Of a stretch of DNA of 64,000 bases, positions 6,852 to 16,597 are shown piece after piece. The stretch comes from Duganella aceris. GTDB taxonomy: Bacteria > Pseudomonadota > Gammaproteobacteria > Burkholderiales > Burkholderiaceae_D. A program made the translations under genes and the position numbers. Positions within the stretch are counted from its first letter, which is position 1, and every line of letters begins with the position of its first letter. The notes beneath the pieces were generated by a model. It did not search any database. It was not told the origin of the DNA and saw nothing but the letters and a program-made list of their open reading frames with translations. The DNA is taken from NCBI RefSeq assembly GCF_011090165.1, contig NZ_JAADJT010000019.1, positions 1 to 64,000 of the forward strand, read 5' to 3'.

Positions 6852-9148
6852 CTACGTGCGTCTCCAATCAAATCACTGACCGCGTCGAGCAGCGTCTCGT
6901 CGTGGAAGCTGCCCTTGGTCAGGTAGTAGTCTGCTCCGGCCGAGAGTCCGCGCGCGCGGTCCTCCGGCCGATCTTTGTAAGAGACTATCATGACTGGCAG
7001 TTTATGTAAGTGAATGTCTTTCTTTATAAGAGTCACCAGCTCGATGCCGTCCATGCGCGGCATGTCGACGTCGGTGATCACCAGGTCGTAGTCGCCGCTG
7101 CGCACCACGTTCCAGCCGTCGATGCCGTCGATCGCGATATCGACCAGGAAGCCGCGCGCCATCAGCAGCTTGCGCTCCATTTCGCGCACCGTCAGCGAGT
7201 CGTCGACCACCAGGATGCGCTTGGTCTTGCGGCGTTCCGCCTGGTCGGACTTGGCCAGTTGATGCAGGCCGCCTTCGTGCAGCAGCTTGTCGATGGATAG
7301 CAACAGGTCGGGCACGTCGAGGATCAGCACCGGCTCGCCGTCGTCGAGCAAAGCGGCCGAGGAGATGTCGCGCATCTTGCCGAAGATCGGGTCGATGGCC
7401 TGCACCGCCAGGCTTTGTTCGCCGCGTATCGCGTCCACCACCAGCGCGTAGCGCCGTGCGCCGCTGCCGATGACGACCACCGCCAGCTCGGCGCCGCCGG
7501 CGTCGCTCTCGCCCAGTTCCAGCACCTGCGCCGCCGAGACCAGGCCGAGGTGCTCGCCGCCGAAATCGAAGAACTGCTTGCTCTCCAGCGTGTGGATGGC
7601 GGACTGCGGCACCTTGATCACGCGCTCGACCTGCACGATCGGCACGGCGTAGGCTTCGCCCTTGACCTCCACCACCAGCGCGCGCACGATCGATTGCGTC
7701 AGCGGCAGCGTGATGTAGGTGCGGAAGCCGACGCCCAGTTCCGATTCGATGCGCACCGTGCCGTTCTGCGAGCGGATGGTTTCGTGCACGATGTCCAGGC
7801 CGACGCCGCGCCCGGAAATCTCGGTGGTGTTTTCCTTCAGGCTGAATGCGGGCAGGAACAGGAATTCCATCAGCTCCGCCGGCGACAGCGAGGCCGCCAT
7901 CTGCGCGCTGGCCATCTTGCGCTCGATGACGCGGGCGCGGATCTTTTCCAGGTCGACGCCCTTGCCGTCGTCGCTGATCTCGATGCTGAGCATGCCGGCG
8001 CGGTGCTTGGCCTCCAGCACGATGGTGCCGGCGCCGGGCTTGCCGGCGGCGATGCGGTCGATGGACGCGTCCATGCCGTGGTCGACGGCGTTGCGCAGCA
8101 TGTGGTTGAGCGGGCTTTCGATCTTGGCCAGGATGTCGCGGTCGACCAGCGTGTCTTCGCCGACGATCTGCAGCTGCACATCCTTGCCCAGGTTGCGCGC
8201 CAGGTCGCGCACCATGCGCGGGAACTGCTGCACCCCGTCGCGGAAGGGGCGCATGCGCATGGTCAGCACTTCGTCCACCATGCCTTGCGAGACCGCCAGG
8301 ATGCGGCGCTCGTAGGCTTCGATGTCGGCGATGTGCTCCAGCACGAACTGCTTGAGAGGGTGGGTCTTTTGCAGCGCCAGCAGGGTCTTCTCTTTGAGGT
8401 TGGCGTCGTCGCTGTTGGCGATGGCCTCGTGCAGTTGTTCGATCAGCGAAAACAGGCTGCTCTGGTTACGCTTGAAGCGCTGCATGCTCTGGATGAACGG
8501 GTGCATCTGGTGCGCGTTGATGCGCGATTCGCTGGCCAGCGACAGCAGCTTGTCGAAGTTCTGCGCGTTCTTCATCGGCGCGGCGGACAGGCGGGCGGCG
8601 CCGGCGGCCGGCGTATCGTCCGGCGCGGCCGAGGATTGCGCGGCGATCGGCAGTTCGCCGTAAGGGAAGGCCGGCGCGGCGGACGGCGGCGGCTTGCGCA
8701 GGCCGGCTTCGGCTTGCAGGTCGATCGGTTCGGGCAGGAAGGCGATGCTGGCGATCGAGTCCAGCGTGCTCTTGATTTGCGTCGAGTTGGCGCCCAGCCA
8801 GGCGTCGACGCCGTTGTCCTGCAGGCGCGACAATTGCAGGATCAGGTCGACACCGGCCAGCAGTACGTCGACCCGGTTCGGCGTCAGCGCCAGCTTGCCG
8901 TGCTGCGCGGCGATGAAGGCATCCTCCATGCCGTGCGCCAGCTGTACCACCACTTCCAGTCCGACGATGGCGGCCGCGCCCTTGATCGAGTGCGCGGCGC
9001 GCATCATCGATTCGACCGCGCTGGCGTCGTCCTTCAGACGCTCCATCGCCAGCAAGCCGTCGGTCAGGACCTGGGTCTGGCTGTCGGCCTCCATGCGGAA
9101 CAGGTCCAGCATGGAAAACTGGCTCAGGTCTCCATTATCTACGCTCAT
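6848..9148 (-). CDS. wspE: WspE, CheA-like hybrid histidine kinase
   Basis: The 766-residue protein is the kinase of the Wsp pathway. Domains in order: HPt with phospho-acceptor His53 (AAHSIKGAA); an Ala/Pro-rich linker (about 150-195); dimerisation helices; HATPase (N box in NHMLRNAVDHG, then DDGKGVD and GRGVGLDIV); a CheW-like coupling domain (about 480-620); and a C-terminal receiver (about 641-766) with Asp693 (ITDVDMP). CheA proteins lack the terminal receiver, whereas WspE has it, which supports the assignment. It would phosphorylate both WspR and WspF. It overlaps the wspD stop and the wspF start by 4 bases each. Confidence 0.96.
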   Translation of the reverse strand: MSVDNGDLSQFSMLDLFRMEADSQTQVLTDGLLAMERLKDDASAVESMMRAAHSIKGAAAIVGLEVVVQLAHGMEDAFIAAQHGKLALTPNRVDVLLAGVDLILQLSRLQDNGVDAWLGANSTQIKSTLDSIASIAFLPEPIDLQAEAGLRKPPPSAAPAFPYGELPIAAQSSAAPDDTPAAGAARLSAAPMKNAQNFDKLLSLASESRINAHQMHPFIQSMQRFKRNQSSLFSLIEQLHEAIANSDDANLKEKTLLALQKTHPLKQFVLEHIADIEAYERRILAVSQGMVDEVLTMRMRPFRDGVQQFPRMVRDLARNLGKDVQLQIVGEDTLVDRDILAKIESPLNHMLRNAVDHGMDASIDRIAAGKPGAGTIVLEAKHRAGMLSIEISDDGKGVDLEKIRARVIERKMASAQMAASLSPAELMEFLFLPAFSLKENTTEISGRGVGLDIVHETIRSQNGTVRIESELGVGFRTYITLPLTQSIVRALVVEVKGEAYAVPIVQVERVIKVPQSAIHTLESKQFFDFGGEHLGLVSAAQVLELGESDAGGAELAVVVIGSGARRYALVVDAIRGEQSLAVQAIDPIFGKMRDISSAALLDDGEPVLILDVPDLLLSIDKLLHEGGLHQLAKSDQAERRKTKRILVVDDSLTVREMERKLLMARGFLVDIAIDGIDGWNVVRSGDYDLVITDVDMPRMDGIELVTLIKKDIHLHKLPVMIVSYKDRPEDRARGLSAGADYYLTKGSFHDETLLDAVSDLIGDARR

Positions 9149-9831
9149 CGCAGCGTCCTCGCGAGTTGGTAGCCGATCAGCGCTTCATCCAGTACGCCGA
9201 TGTGCATGTCGTCATGCGATATCACGCCGGACAGGAAGCGGGACAGGCCCTTGTTGATGGTGGCGGCCGGCGCCTGCACCGATGCGGTGGCGTAGCGCAG
9301 GATGCCGTGCAGGTCGGCCACCGGCAGCGCGTAGGCCTGGTCTTCCCATTGCGTCAGCAGCACGCGGGCGAAGGTGTGGCGGTTGGTGGCGGCTTCGCCC
9401 TCGCTTTCGTCGATGCCGAGCAGGTCGGCCAGCGACATGCAGGGATACAGCGTGCCGCCGACGTTGACGATGCCGCTCAGGCCACGGCCGTTGCGGTGCG
9501 GCAGGCGGTGCGGCTTGGCTTGCGGCGCCACCGAAACGAACATCCGCGTCGGCAGCGACAGCCATTCGCGGCCGATGCGGAACACCAGGCAGGAGGCGTC
9601 CAGCTGGTGGGTGTTGGCGGCGGCCTGGCGAAAGTGCGCGGCCCAGTCCTTCTTGTAATCGTCGCCGACCAGGCGTTGCAAGTTGCGCTGCGCGGCGCCG
9701 GCGTAGACCTCGCAGTTGCGGCAGTGGACCACCTGCTCCAGCTTCGGGCAACTCTGGTCGCCGACCACGCCGATGCGGTTCCAGCAGTCGTCGATGTCGA
9801 TGATGGCGATGGGGGAGGTGATAGTCGTCAT
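9145..9831 (-). CDS. wspD: WspD, CheW-like coupling protein
   Basis: The 228-residue protein has a CheW domain in its C-terminal two thirds (about 75-225), which should couple the WspA receptors to WspE. The N-terminal about 45 residues carry Cys16, Cys28, His36, Cys37 and Cys40 (ending VVHCRNC), an arrangement that suggests metal or iron-sulphur binding or redox sensing. I recall a similar Cys cluster in other WspD proteins, and ordinary CheW lacks it. Wsp systems carry two CheW proteins (WspB and WspD), both present here. It starts 12 bases after the wspC stop. Confidence 0.93.
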   Translation of the reverse strand: MTTITSPIAIIDIDDCWNRIGVVGDQSCPKLEQVVHCRNCEVYAGAAQRNLQRLVGDDYKKDWAAHFRQAAANTHQLDASCLVFRIGREWLSLPTRMFVSVAPQAKPHRLPHRNGRGLSGIVNVGGTLYPCMSLADLLGIDESEGEAATNRHTFARVLLTQWEDQAYALPVADLHGILRYATASVQAPAATINKGLSRFLSGVISHDDMHIGVLDEALIGYQLARTLR

Positions 9832-9843
9832 AGATGGTCGCCC

Positions 9844-11091
9844 TTATGCTTGCTGGCGTTTGTAGATGCGCGCGGCGCGGGCCTTGAGCGCGGCGGCGCC
9901 GGCGGCGTCGTTGTTGGCTTCGGCCAGCAGCGCCAGGTGGCATAGCGCTTCGTAGTGGTCGGGTTGCAGGTAGATGCAGCGCTTCCAGTAGTCTTCGGCG
10001 AGCTTGAGTTTGTTGGTCAGTTCGTTCAGCAGGCCGAGGATGAAATAGGCTTCGGCCGATTCCGGATGTTGCGCCAGATGGTCGCGGCATTTGCCTTCCG
10101 ACGCCTTGACGTCGCCCAGGTCGGCCAGGCGGCGCGCTTCGGCCAGCAGGTTGACGGCGGGAGAGGGCGCGGCGGCGGGCGCGCTTGCTCGCGGCTCGGC
10201 GGGCCGCGTCACGTGTGTGGTCGGTGGCGCGGCCGGCGCGGGTGGCAGGGCGACGCGCGGCGCGGTGGCCTTGGGCCGCAACGGCGCGGCGACGACGGCC
10301 GGCTTGCGCGGCGTCGCGGCGGCTTCCTTGACCACGCCGAAGGCCTGCGGATACTGCAGCGGTGAGAAGCCGTGCTGGCAGAACGACGGCACCTCAGCGT
10401 AACCGGCGAACAGCTGGCCGTCGTTCGCCAGCAAGGCCTCCAGCTTGGCGATGGCGGCCTTGGTGGTCGGCTTGTCGAAGTAGATCAGCAGGTTGCGGCA
10501 GAAGATCACGTCGTAATAGCCGGTGCGCGCGCTCAGGTCGAATTCCAGCAGGTTGCCCTGCTTGATGCGCACCTGCTTGCGGATCGCTTCCGAGACGCGG
10601 TAGTCGTCGTCGCCGATATGGCTGAAATGGCGGTCGCGGAAGCCGAGATCCTGGCTGCGGAAGGCGTTGCGGCCGTAGATGCCGCTCTTGGCGCGTTCGA
10701 CGCAGCCGGGGCTGATGTCGAAAGCGTCGATGATGTAGCTGCCGCTGGCGATGCCGGCATCCGACAGCACCATCGCCATCGTGTACGGTTCCTCACCGCC
10801 GGCGCAGGGAATGGTCAGGATGCGCACCAGGCGGTTGCCGTCGGCGGCCAGGCGCGCGCGGACGAATTCGGCGGCGGCGTGGAAGGCTTGCTGGTCGCGG
10901 TAGAACCACGATTCCGGCACCACCACCAGCTCCACCAGCGCGGTCAGCTCCGCGGGCGTCATCTGCTCCAGGTATTGGTCCTGGTTGGCGGCGTCGGTGC
11001 GCTCCATGCGGTTCTTGATGGCGCGGTCGACGATCGACTTGGACAGGTTCAAGCCGGTGGCCTTGCGCAGCATGGATTGGGCGGGGGTCAT
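9844..11091 (-). CDS. wspC: WspC, CheR-type methyltransferase with TPR
   Basis: The 415-residue protein should methylate glutamates of the WspA receptors using S-adenosylmethionine. The CheR domain (about 1-250) shows the SAM-binding CAGGEEPYT (96-104) and CRNLLIYF (198-205). A Pro/Ala-rich linker (about 256-312) leads to TPR repeats (about 313-400), the layout of WspC. The start at 11091 overlaps the wspB stop by 4 bases. A longer in-frame extension to 11370 is Arg/Pro-rich nonsense antiparallel to the wspB reading, so it is rejected. Confidence 0.95.
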   Translation of the reverse strand: MTPAQSMLRKATGLNLSKSIVDRAIKNRMERTDAANQDQYLEQMTPAELTALVELVVVPESWFYRDQQAFHAAAEFVRARLAADGNRLVRILTIPCAGGEEPYTMAMVLSDAGIASGSYIIDAFDISPGCVERAKSGIYGRNAFRSQDLGFRDRHFSHIGDDDYRVSEAIRKQVRIKQGNLLEFDLSARTGYYDVIFCRNLLIYFDKPTTKAAIAKLEALLANDGQLFAGYAEVPSFCQHGFSPLQYPQAFGVVKEAAATPRKPAVVAAPLRPKATAPRVALPPAPAAPPTTHVTRPAEPRASAPAAAPSPAVNLLAEARRLADLGDVKASEGKCRDHLAQHPESAEAYFILGLLNELTNKLKLAEDYWKRCIYLQPDHYEALCHLALLAEANNDAAGAAALKARAARIYKRQQA

Positions 11092-11534
11092 GATGCCTGG
11101 AATAGCAGGGCGCGCAGCGATTCGGGCAGCAGCTGGTCGAGTTCCACCAGTTGCAGCATGCCTTGCCGGTCGCTGGCGACCTGGCCGAGGAAGGGCGCGG
11201 CGCGCACGCCGCTGTCGCTCAGCTGCGCTTCGTTCACGTCCTGCACGCCCAGCACCCGCTCGGCGCGCAGGCCGAGCAGATGGTCCGTGCCTTCCGGCGC
11301 GTGGTAGTCGGCGACGATGATGCGGGTGTCGAAATGGTCTTCGCCGGAAGGCATGCCGGCGGCGCGGCACAAGTCGATAACGGGCACCGACTGGCCGTGG
11401 AAGTCCATCAGCCCCGCCACCGAATCAGGCGCCAGCGGCACGTGCTTGAGTTCCAGCAGCGGCAGCACGCGCACCACGTCGCGCAGGCGCAAGCCATAGC
11501 GGTCGGCGCCGATGTGGAAGACGAGTAGTTTCAT
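11088..11534 (-). CDS. wspB: WspB, CheW-like coupling protein
   Basis: The 148-residue single-domain CheW protein starts MKLLVFHIGADRYGLRL and carries the typical DFHGQSVPVIDL block. It should bridge WspA and WspE at the membrane-associated signalling cluster. It lacks the Cys-rich N-terminal segment of WspD. GGAG stands 8 bases before the start. It begins 12 bases after wspA1 and overlaps wspC, so it belongs to the same transcript. Confidence 0.92.
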   Translation of the reverse strand: MKLLVFHIGADRYGLRLRDVVRVLPLLELKHVPLAPDSVAGLMDFHGQSVPVIDLCRAAGMPSGEDHFDTRIIVADYHAPEGTDHLLGLRAERVLGVQDVNEAQLSDSGVRAAPFLGQVASDRQGMLQLVELDQLLPESLRALLFQAS

Positions 11535-11546
11535 CGCATGCTCCGC

Positions 11547-12593
11547 TTACACCGCGACCGCGAAATTGGCGACGCTGGTCTGCAGATCGCCGGCCGCGTA
11601 CTGCAGCTGATGCACCGCTTCGCTGGTGGCCTTCAGCGATTCGACGGTCTGCTGGGTGGCGTCGTTCAGCTGCATCATCGTTTCCGAGATCTGCTGCGCG
11701 CCGACCGCCTGCGACTGCATCCCTTGCAGCACCACGTCGAACTGCGGCGCCAGCTTTTGCACCTGGTCCATCACGCCCGACAGCTGGTCGGTCACCTGGC
11801 GCACCTCGCCGACGCTGCGGCGGATCTCCTCAGAGAATTTGTCCATGCCCATCACGCTGGCCGACACCGCCGACTGCATCTCCTTGAGCATCTGCTCGAT
11901 GTCCCAGGTGGAGACCGAGGTCTGGTCGGCCAGGCGGCGGATTTCGGTGGCCACGACCGAGAAGCCGCGTCCCGCCTCGCCGGCCTTTTCGGCCTCGATG
12001 GCGGCGTTGAGCGACAGGATGTTGGTCTGGTCGGCGACCTTGGTGATGGTGATCAGCACGCTGTTGATGTTGGAAGCCTTTTCCGACAAGGCGGCCAGCT
12101 TGGCGTTGATCGAATCGGTCGCGGTCACCATGTGCTGCATGGTGCTGTCCATGCGGCGCAGGTTGTTCTGCGCGTCGGCGGTGGCGTTGGTGGTGTAGTC
12201 GGCGACGGCGGTGGCGTCCTCCATGGTCTTGAGCAGCTGCGAGGTGTTGGCGGAGATTTCCTTGGTGGTGCTGAGGATCTCGACGCTGGTCTGCGCCTGT
12301 TCGATGCCGGTCGCTTCCTGCTGCTTGGCCGAGGCGGCGATTTCGGTGGCGGAGGTGGTGACCTGGATGCCGGCCTTCTGGATGTTGTTGAGCAGGGCGC
12401 GCAGGTTCTCGAACATGCGGTCCAGGCCATGCGCCAGCTGGCCGATGGCGTCGCTGCCGGAGACTTCAACCTTGCCGGTCAAGTCGCCCGAGGCGGCTTT
12501 CGACACCACGCCGAGCAGCGAATCGACCTTGGACTTGAGCAGATTGGTCTCGGCCAGTTCGCGCGCCTGGTTGTCCTGGATGGCCTGCGCCAT
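11547..12593 (-). repeat. Duplicated WspA signalling segment, copy A
   Basis: This segment encodes residues 257-604 of WspA1. It matches 13405-14451 with only Ala/Val and Val/Ala changes at the protein level (signalling-segment positions 137 and 348) plus scattered synonymous differences. Confidence 0.9.
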
Positions 12594-13361
12594 GCGGTTG
12601 AATTCGACGGTGACGTTGCCCAGTTCATCGGCCGACAGCACTTCCGCGCGGGCCGACTGCTCGCCGGCCGCGATCTTGCCGACGGCGTAGGTCAGGTTGT
12701 TCAATGGCGCCAGCAGCGAGCGCACCAACAGCCAGGCGACGATGGCCGACAGCGCCACGCAGGCGCCGCCGCCGGCGATGAGCACCATGCGCATGGTTTC
12801 CTGCAGCCGGTCCGACGCCGTCGAGCGTTCCGCCAGCAGCTTGCGTTCCTCGGCGGTGGCTTCGGCCATGAATTTGTAGATTTCGCTGGACGCCGTATTG
12901 ACGCCGGCCAGTTGCGGCGTGCGGCCCATGGCGTCGGCCGCGCCGACCTTGTCGCCCAGTTCCTGGCGCATCTTCAATTGCGACGCGATGATGTCGTTGG
13001 CCCAGGTGTTGATCATGCCCTCCAGCTTCTTGAAGCGGGCGACCTGGTTGGGATTGTCGCTGGTGAGCTTTTGCAGGATGCCGATGGTGGCCGGCAGGTC
13101 GGCCAGCTCCTTGTGCGTGCGCTCTAGGCGGGTCTGGTTGCCGGTCAGGTAGTAGCCGCGCGCCTCCACCTGCACTTGCAGCAGGTCGAGCCGCAGATTG
13201 TCGATGGCCTGAATCACCTCCATCGTGTGCCTGTCCCAGCCATTGGCTTCGGACAGGCTATTGAAGCGGTTATACGCGATGGACAACAGCACCAGAATGA
13301 TGGCGAGGATGGCGCCGAAACTCAGGTACAGCTTCTTTTTGATGCTCAGGTCTTTAAACAT
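11547..13361 (-). CDS. wspA: WspA1, membrane chemoreceptor
   Basis: The 604-residue receptor is the second of two tandem WspA genes. TM1 (about 10-30), a CHASE3-like periplasmic domain (about 35-185, with WDRHT and ARGYYLTGN), TM2 (about 190-212), a HAMP linker and a cytoplasmic signalling hairpin (hairpin tip around NILSLNAAIEAEKAGEAGRGFSVVA) follow in order. WspA responds to surface contact or envelope stress in Pseudomonas. Residues 257-604 are the same as in WspA2 except for two substitutions, while residues 1-256 differ widely. GGAGA precedes the ATG. Which copy is the ancestral WspA cannot be decided here. Confidence 0.92.
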   Translation of the reverse strand: MFKDLSIKKKLYLSFGAILAIILVLLSIAYNRFNSLSEANGWDRHTMEVIQAIDNLRLDLLQVQVEARGYYLTGNQTRLERTHKELADLPATIGILQKLTSDNPNQVARFKKLEGMINTWANDIIASQLKMRQELGDKVGAADAMGRTPQLAGVNTASSEIYKFMAEATAEERKLLAERSTASDRLQETMRMVLIAGGGACVALSAIVAWLLVRSLLAPLNNLTYAVGKIAAGEQSARAEVLSADELGNVTVEFNRMAQAIQDNQARELAETNLLKSKVDSLLGVVSKAASGDLTGKVEVSGSDAIGQLAHGLDRMFENLRALLNNIQKAGIQVTTSATEIAASAKQQEATGIEQAQTSVEILSTTKEISANTSQLLKTMEDATAVADYTTNATADAQNNLRRMDSTMQHMVTATDSINAKLAALSEKASNINSVLITITKVADQTNILSLNAAIEAEKAGEAGRGFSVVATEIRRLADQTSVSTWDIEQMLKEMQSAVSASVMGMDKFSEEIRRSVGEVRQVTDQLSGVMDQVQKLAPQFDVVLQGMQSQAVGAQQISETMMQLNDATQQTVESLKATSEAVHQLQYAAGDLQTSVANFAVAV

Positions 13362-13404
13362 TTATTCTCCATGGAGGCACGGGGCACGCGGCATTGTCCC
13401 ACGC

Positions 13405-14451
13405 TCAGGCCGCGACCGCAAAATTGGCGACGCTGGTCTGCAGATCGCCGGCCGCGTACTGCAGCTGATGTACCGCCTCGCTGGTGGCCTTCAGCGATTC
13501 GACGGTCTGCTGGGTGGCGTCGTTCAGCTGCATCATGGTCTCGGAGATCTGCTGCGCGCCGACCGCCTGCGACTGCATCCCTTGCAGCACCACATCGAAC
13601 TGCGGCGCCAGCTTCTGCACCTGGTCCATCACGCCCGACAGCTGGTCGGTCACCTGGCGCACCTCGCCGACGCTGCGGCGGATCTCCTCGGAGAATTTGT
13701 CCATGCCCATCACGCTGGCCGACACCGCCGACTGCATCTCCTTGAGCATCTGCTCGATGTCCCAGGTGGAGACCGAGGTCTGGTCGGCCAGGCGGCGGAT
13801 TTCGGTGGCCACCACCGAGAAGCCGCGTCCCGCCTCGCCGGCCTTTTCGGCCTCGATGGCGGCGTTGAGCGACAGGATGTTGGTCTGGTCGGCGACCTTG
13901 GTGATGGTGATCAGCACGCTGTTGATGTTGGAGGCCTTCTCCGACAAGGCGGCCAGCTTGGCGTTGATCGAGTCGGTGGCCGTCACCATGTGCTGCATGG
14001 TGCTGTCCATGCGGCGCAGATTGTTCTGCGCGTCGGCGGTGACGTTGGTGGTGTAGTCGGCGACGGCGGTGGCGTCCTCCATGGTCTTGAGCAGCTGCGA
14101 GGTGTTGGCGGAGATTTCCTTGGTGGTGCTGAGGATCTCGACGCTGGTCTGCGCCTGCTCGATGCCGGTCGCTTCCTGCTGCTTGGCCGAGGCGGCGATC
14201 TCGGTGGCGGAGGTGGTGACCTGGATGCCGGCCTTCTGGATGTTGTTGAGCAGCGCGCGCAGGTTTTCGAACATGCGGTCCAGGCCATGCGCCAGTTGGC
14301 CGATGGCGTCGCTGCCGGAGACCTCGACCTTGCCGGTCAGGTCGCCCGAGGCGGCTTTCGACACCACGCCGAGCAGCGAATCGACCTTGGACTTGAGCAG
14401 GTTGGTCTCGGCCAGTTCGCGCGCCTGGTTGTCCTGGATGGCCTGCGCCAT
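13405..14451 (-). repeat. Duplicated WspA signalling segment, copy B
   Basis: This encodes residues 257-604 of WspA2, the partner of 11547-12593 at an offset of 1858 bases. The similarity begins sharply at MAQAIQDNQAREL, inside the HAMP region, and stops at the gene end. Confidence 0.9.
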
Positions 14452-15219
14452 GTGGTTGAAGGCGACCGACACTTCGCCCAGTTCATCCTTGGAGGTGACT
14501 TCGGCGCGCGCCGATTGCTCGCCGCCGGCGATGCGGCCGACGGCGGCGGTCAGTTTGCTCAAGGGGCCCAGCAGCGCGGACGACAGCAGGTAGCCCACCA
14601 CCAGCGCCAACAACACGCAGATGCCGCCGCCGACGATTAGCAGCATCCCCATGGACCGTTGCAATTCACTGGAGAGTTGCGAACGTTGCGCCAGCAGCTT
14701 TTCCTCTTCGGCGCTGACGTCGTTGAGCAGCTGCCGCACATCGGCCATGACCTTGGAACCGTTCAGCACATCGGTCGCCGCCTGCTGTTGCCGCGTCCCG
14801 CTGGCCTGCGCAGCGGCGGCGCGCTGTTTGTCCAACTGCGGCTGAATCACCTTGTTCAGCCAGTTTTCGATCAAGGGTTCGAGCCGCGCCAGGCGCGCCT
14901 GCTGCGCCGCATTGTCGGCGGTCAGTTTGATGATGTTGGCCAGGTGGCGCCGCGCCGCTTCTTCCTCGGCGGCGATGGATTTGATGGTGCTGTCGTCACC
15001 GGTCAGCATGAAGCCGCGCGTCGACGACTGGATTTGTATCAGCGCGGTTTCGATCTGGTTCGCCTCCAGCAGCACTTGCAGTGTGTGGCGGTCCCAGTCG
15101 CTGGCGTTGGATAGCTTGGTGAAGTTGATGTAGGCCGTCGCCAGCAGGATCAGGATGATGACGACGATGGCGCCGAATCCGGTGGCGAGTTTTGTCTTGA
15201 TACTGAGGTCTTTTAGCAT
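13405..15219 (-). CDS. wspA: WspA2, membrane chemoreceptor (first gene of the wsp operon)
   Basis: This 604-residue receptor has exactly the length of WspA1. TM1 (about 10-30), a CHASE3-like periplasmic domain (about 35-185, with WDRHT and TRGFMLTGD), TM2 (about 190-213), HAMP and signalling hairpin are present. The periplasmic half differs strongly from WspA1, including a Gln/Ala-rich stretch (DKQRAAAAQASGTRQQQAA), so the two may sense different cues but signal identically. It is the promoter-proximal gene; GGAG stands 5 bases before the ATG. Only 43 bases separate it from wspA1. The argG terminator lies just upstream, so the operon should have its own promoter in 15220-15280. Confidence 0.92.
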   Translation of the reverse strand: MLKDLSIKTKLATGFGAIVVIILILLATAYINFTKLSNASDWDRHTLQVLLEANQIETALIQIQSSTRGFMLTGDDSTIKSIAAEEEAARRHLANIIKLTADNAAQQARLARLEPLIENWLNKVIQPQLDKQRAAAAQASGTRQQQAATDVLNGSKVMADVRQLLNDVSAEEEKLLAQRSQLSSELQRSMGMLLIVGGGICVLLALVVGYLLSSALLGPLSKLTAAVGRIAGGEQSARAEVTSKDELGEVSVAFNHMAQAIQDNQARELAETNLLKSKVDSLLGVVSKAASGDLTGKVEVSGSDAIGQLAHGLDRMFENLRALLNNIQKAGIQVTTSATEIAASAKQQEATGIEQAQTSVEILSTTKEISANTSQLLKTMEDATAVADYTTNVTADAQNNLRRMDSTMQHMVTATDSINAKLAALSEKASNINSVLITITKVADQTNILSLNAAIEAEKAGEAGRGFSVVATEIRRLADQTSVSTWDIEQMLKEMQSAVSASVMGMDKFSEEIRRSVGEVRQVTDQLSGVMDQVQKLAPQFDVVLQGMQSQAVGAQQISETMMQLNDATQQTVESLKATSEAVHQLQYAAGDLQTSVANFAVAA

Positions 15220-15281
15220 ATGGCTCCACTCCTATCAGGCTGTGGAAGCAATGTATCATTTCGCCGCGCTTTGTGGAGGAC

Positions 15282-15307
15282 AAAAAAAGAGCCGCTCAGC
15301 GAGCGGC
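15282..15307 (-). terminator. Rho-independent terminator of argG
   Basis: Read on the minus strand, GCCGCTC pairs with GAGCGGC around a GCT loop and is followed by TCTTTTTTT. It lies 25 bases after the argG stop and separates the arg operon from wspA2. Confidence 0.88.
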
Positions 15308-15331
15308 CCCTTTTAATGCTGCATGTGTCGT

Positions 15332-16564
<1,233 letters not shown>

Positions 16565-16597
16565 GCTAGTTCCAATTGGTGTGAAGTGTTTTGGTGA

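Noticed and set aside
7415..9172. A long plus-strand frame antisense to wspE
   Set aside because: The opposite strand encodes a full WspE with HPt, kinase, CheW and receiver motifs. The plus-strand product is His/Gln/Arg/Val-rich with no motif.
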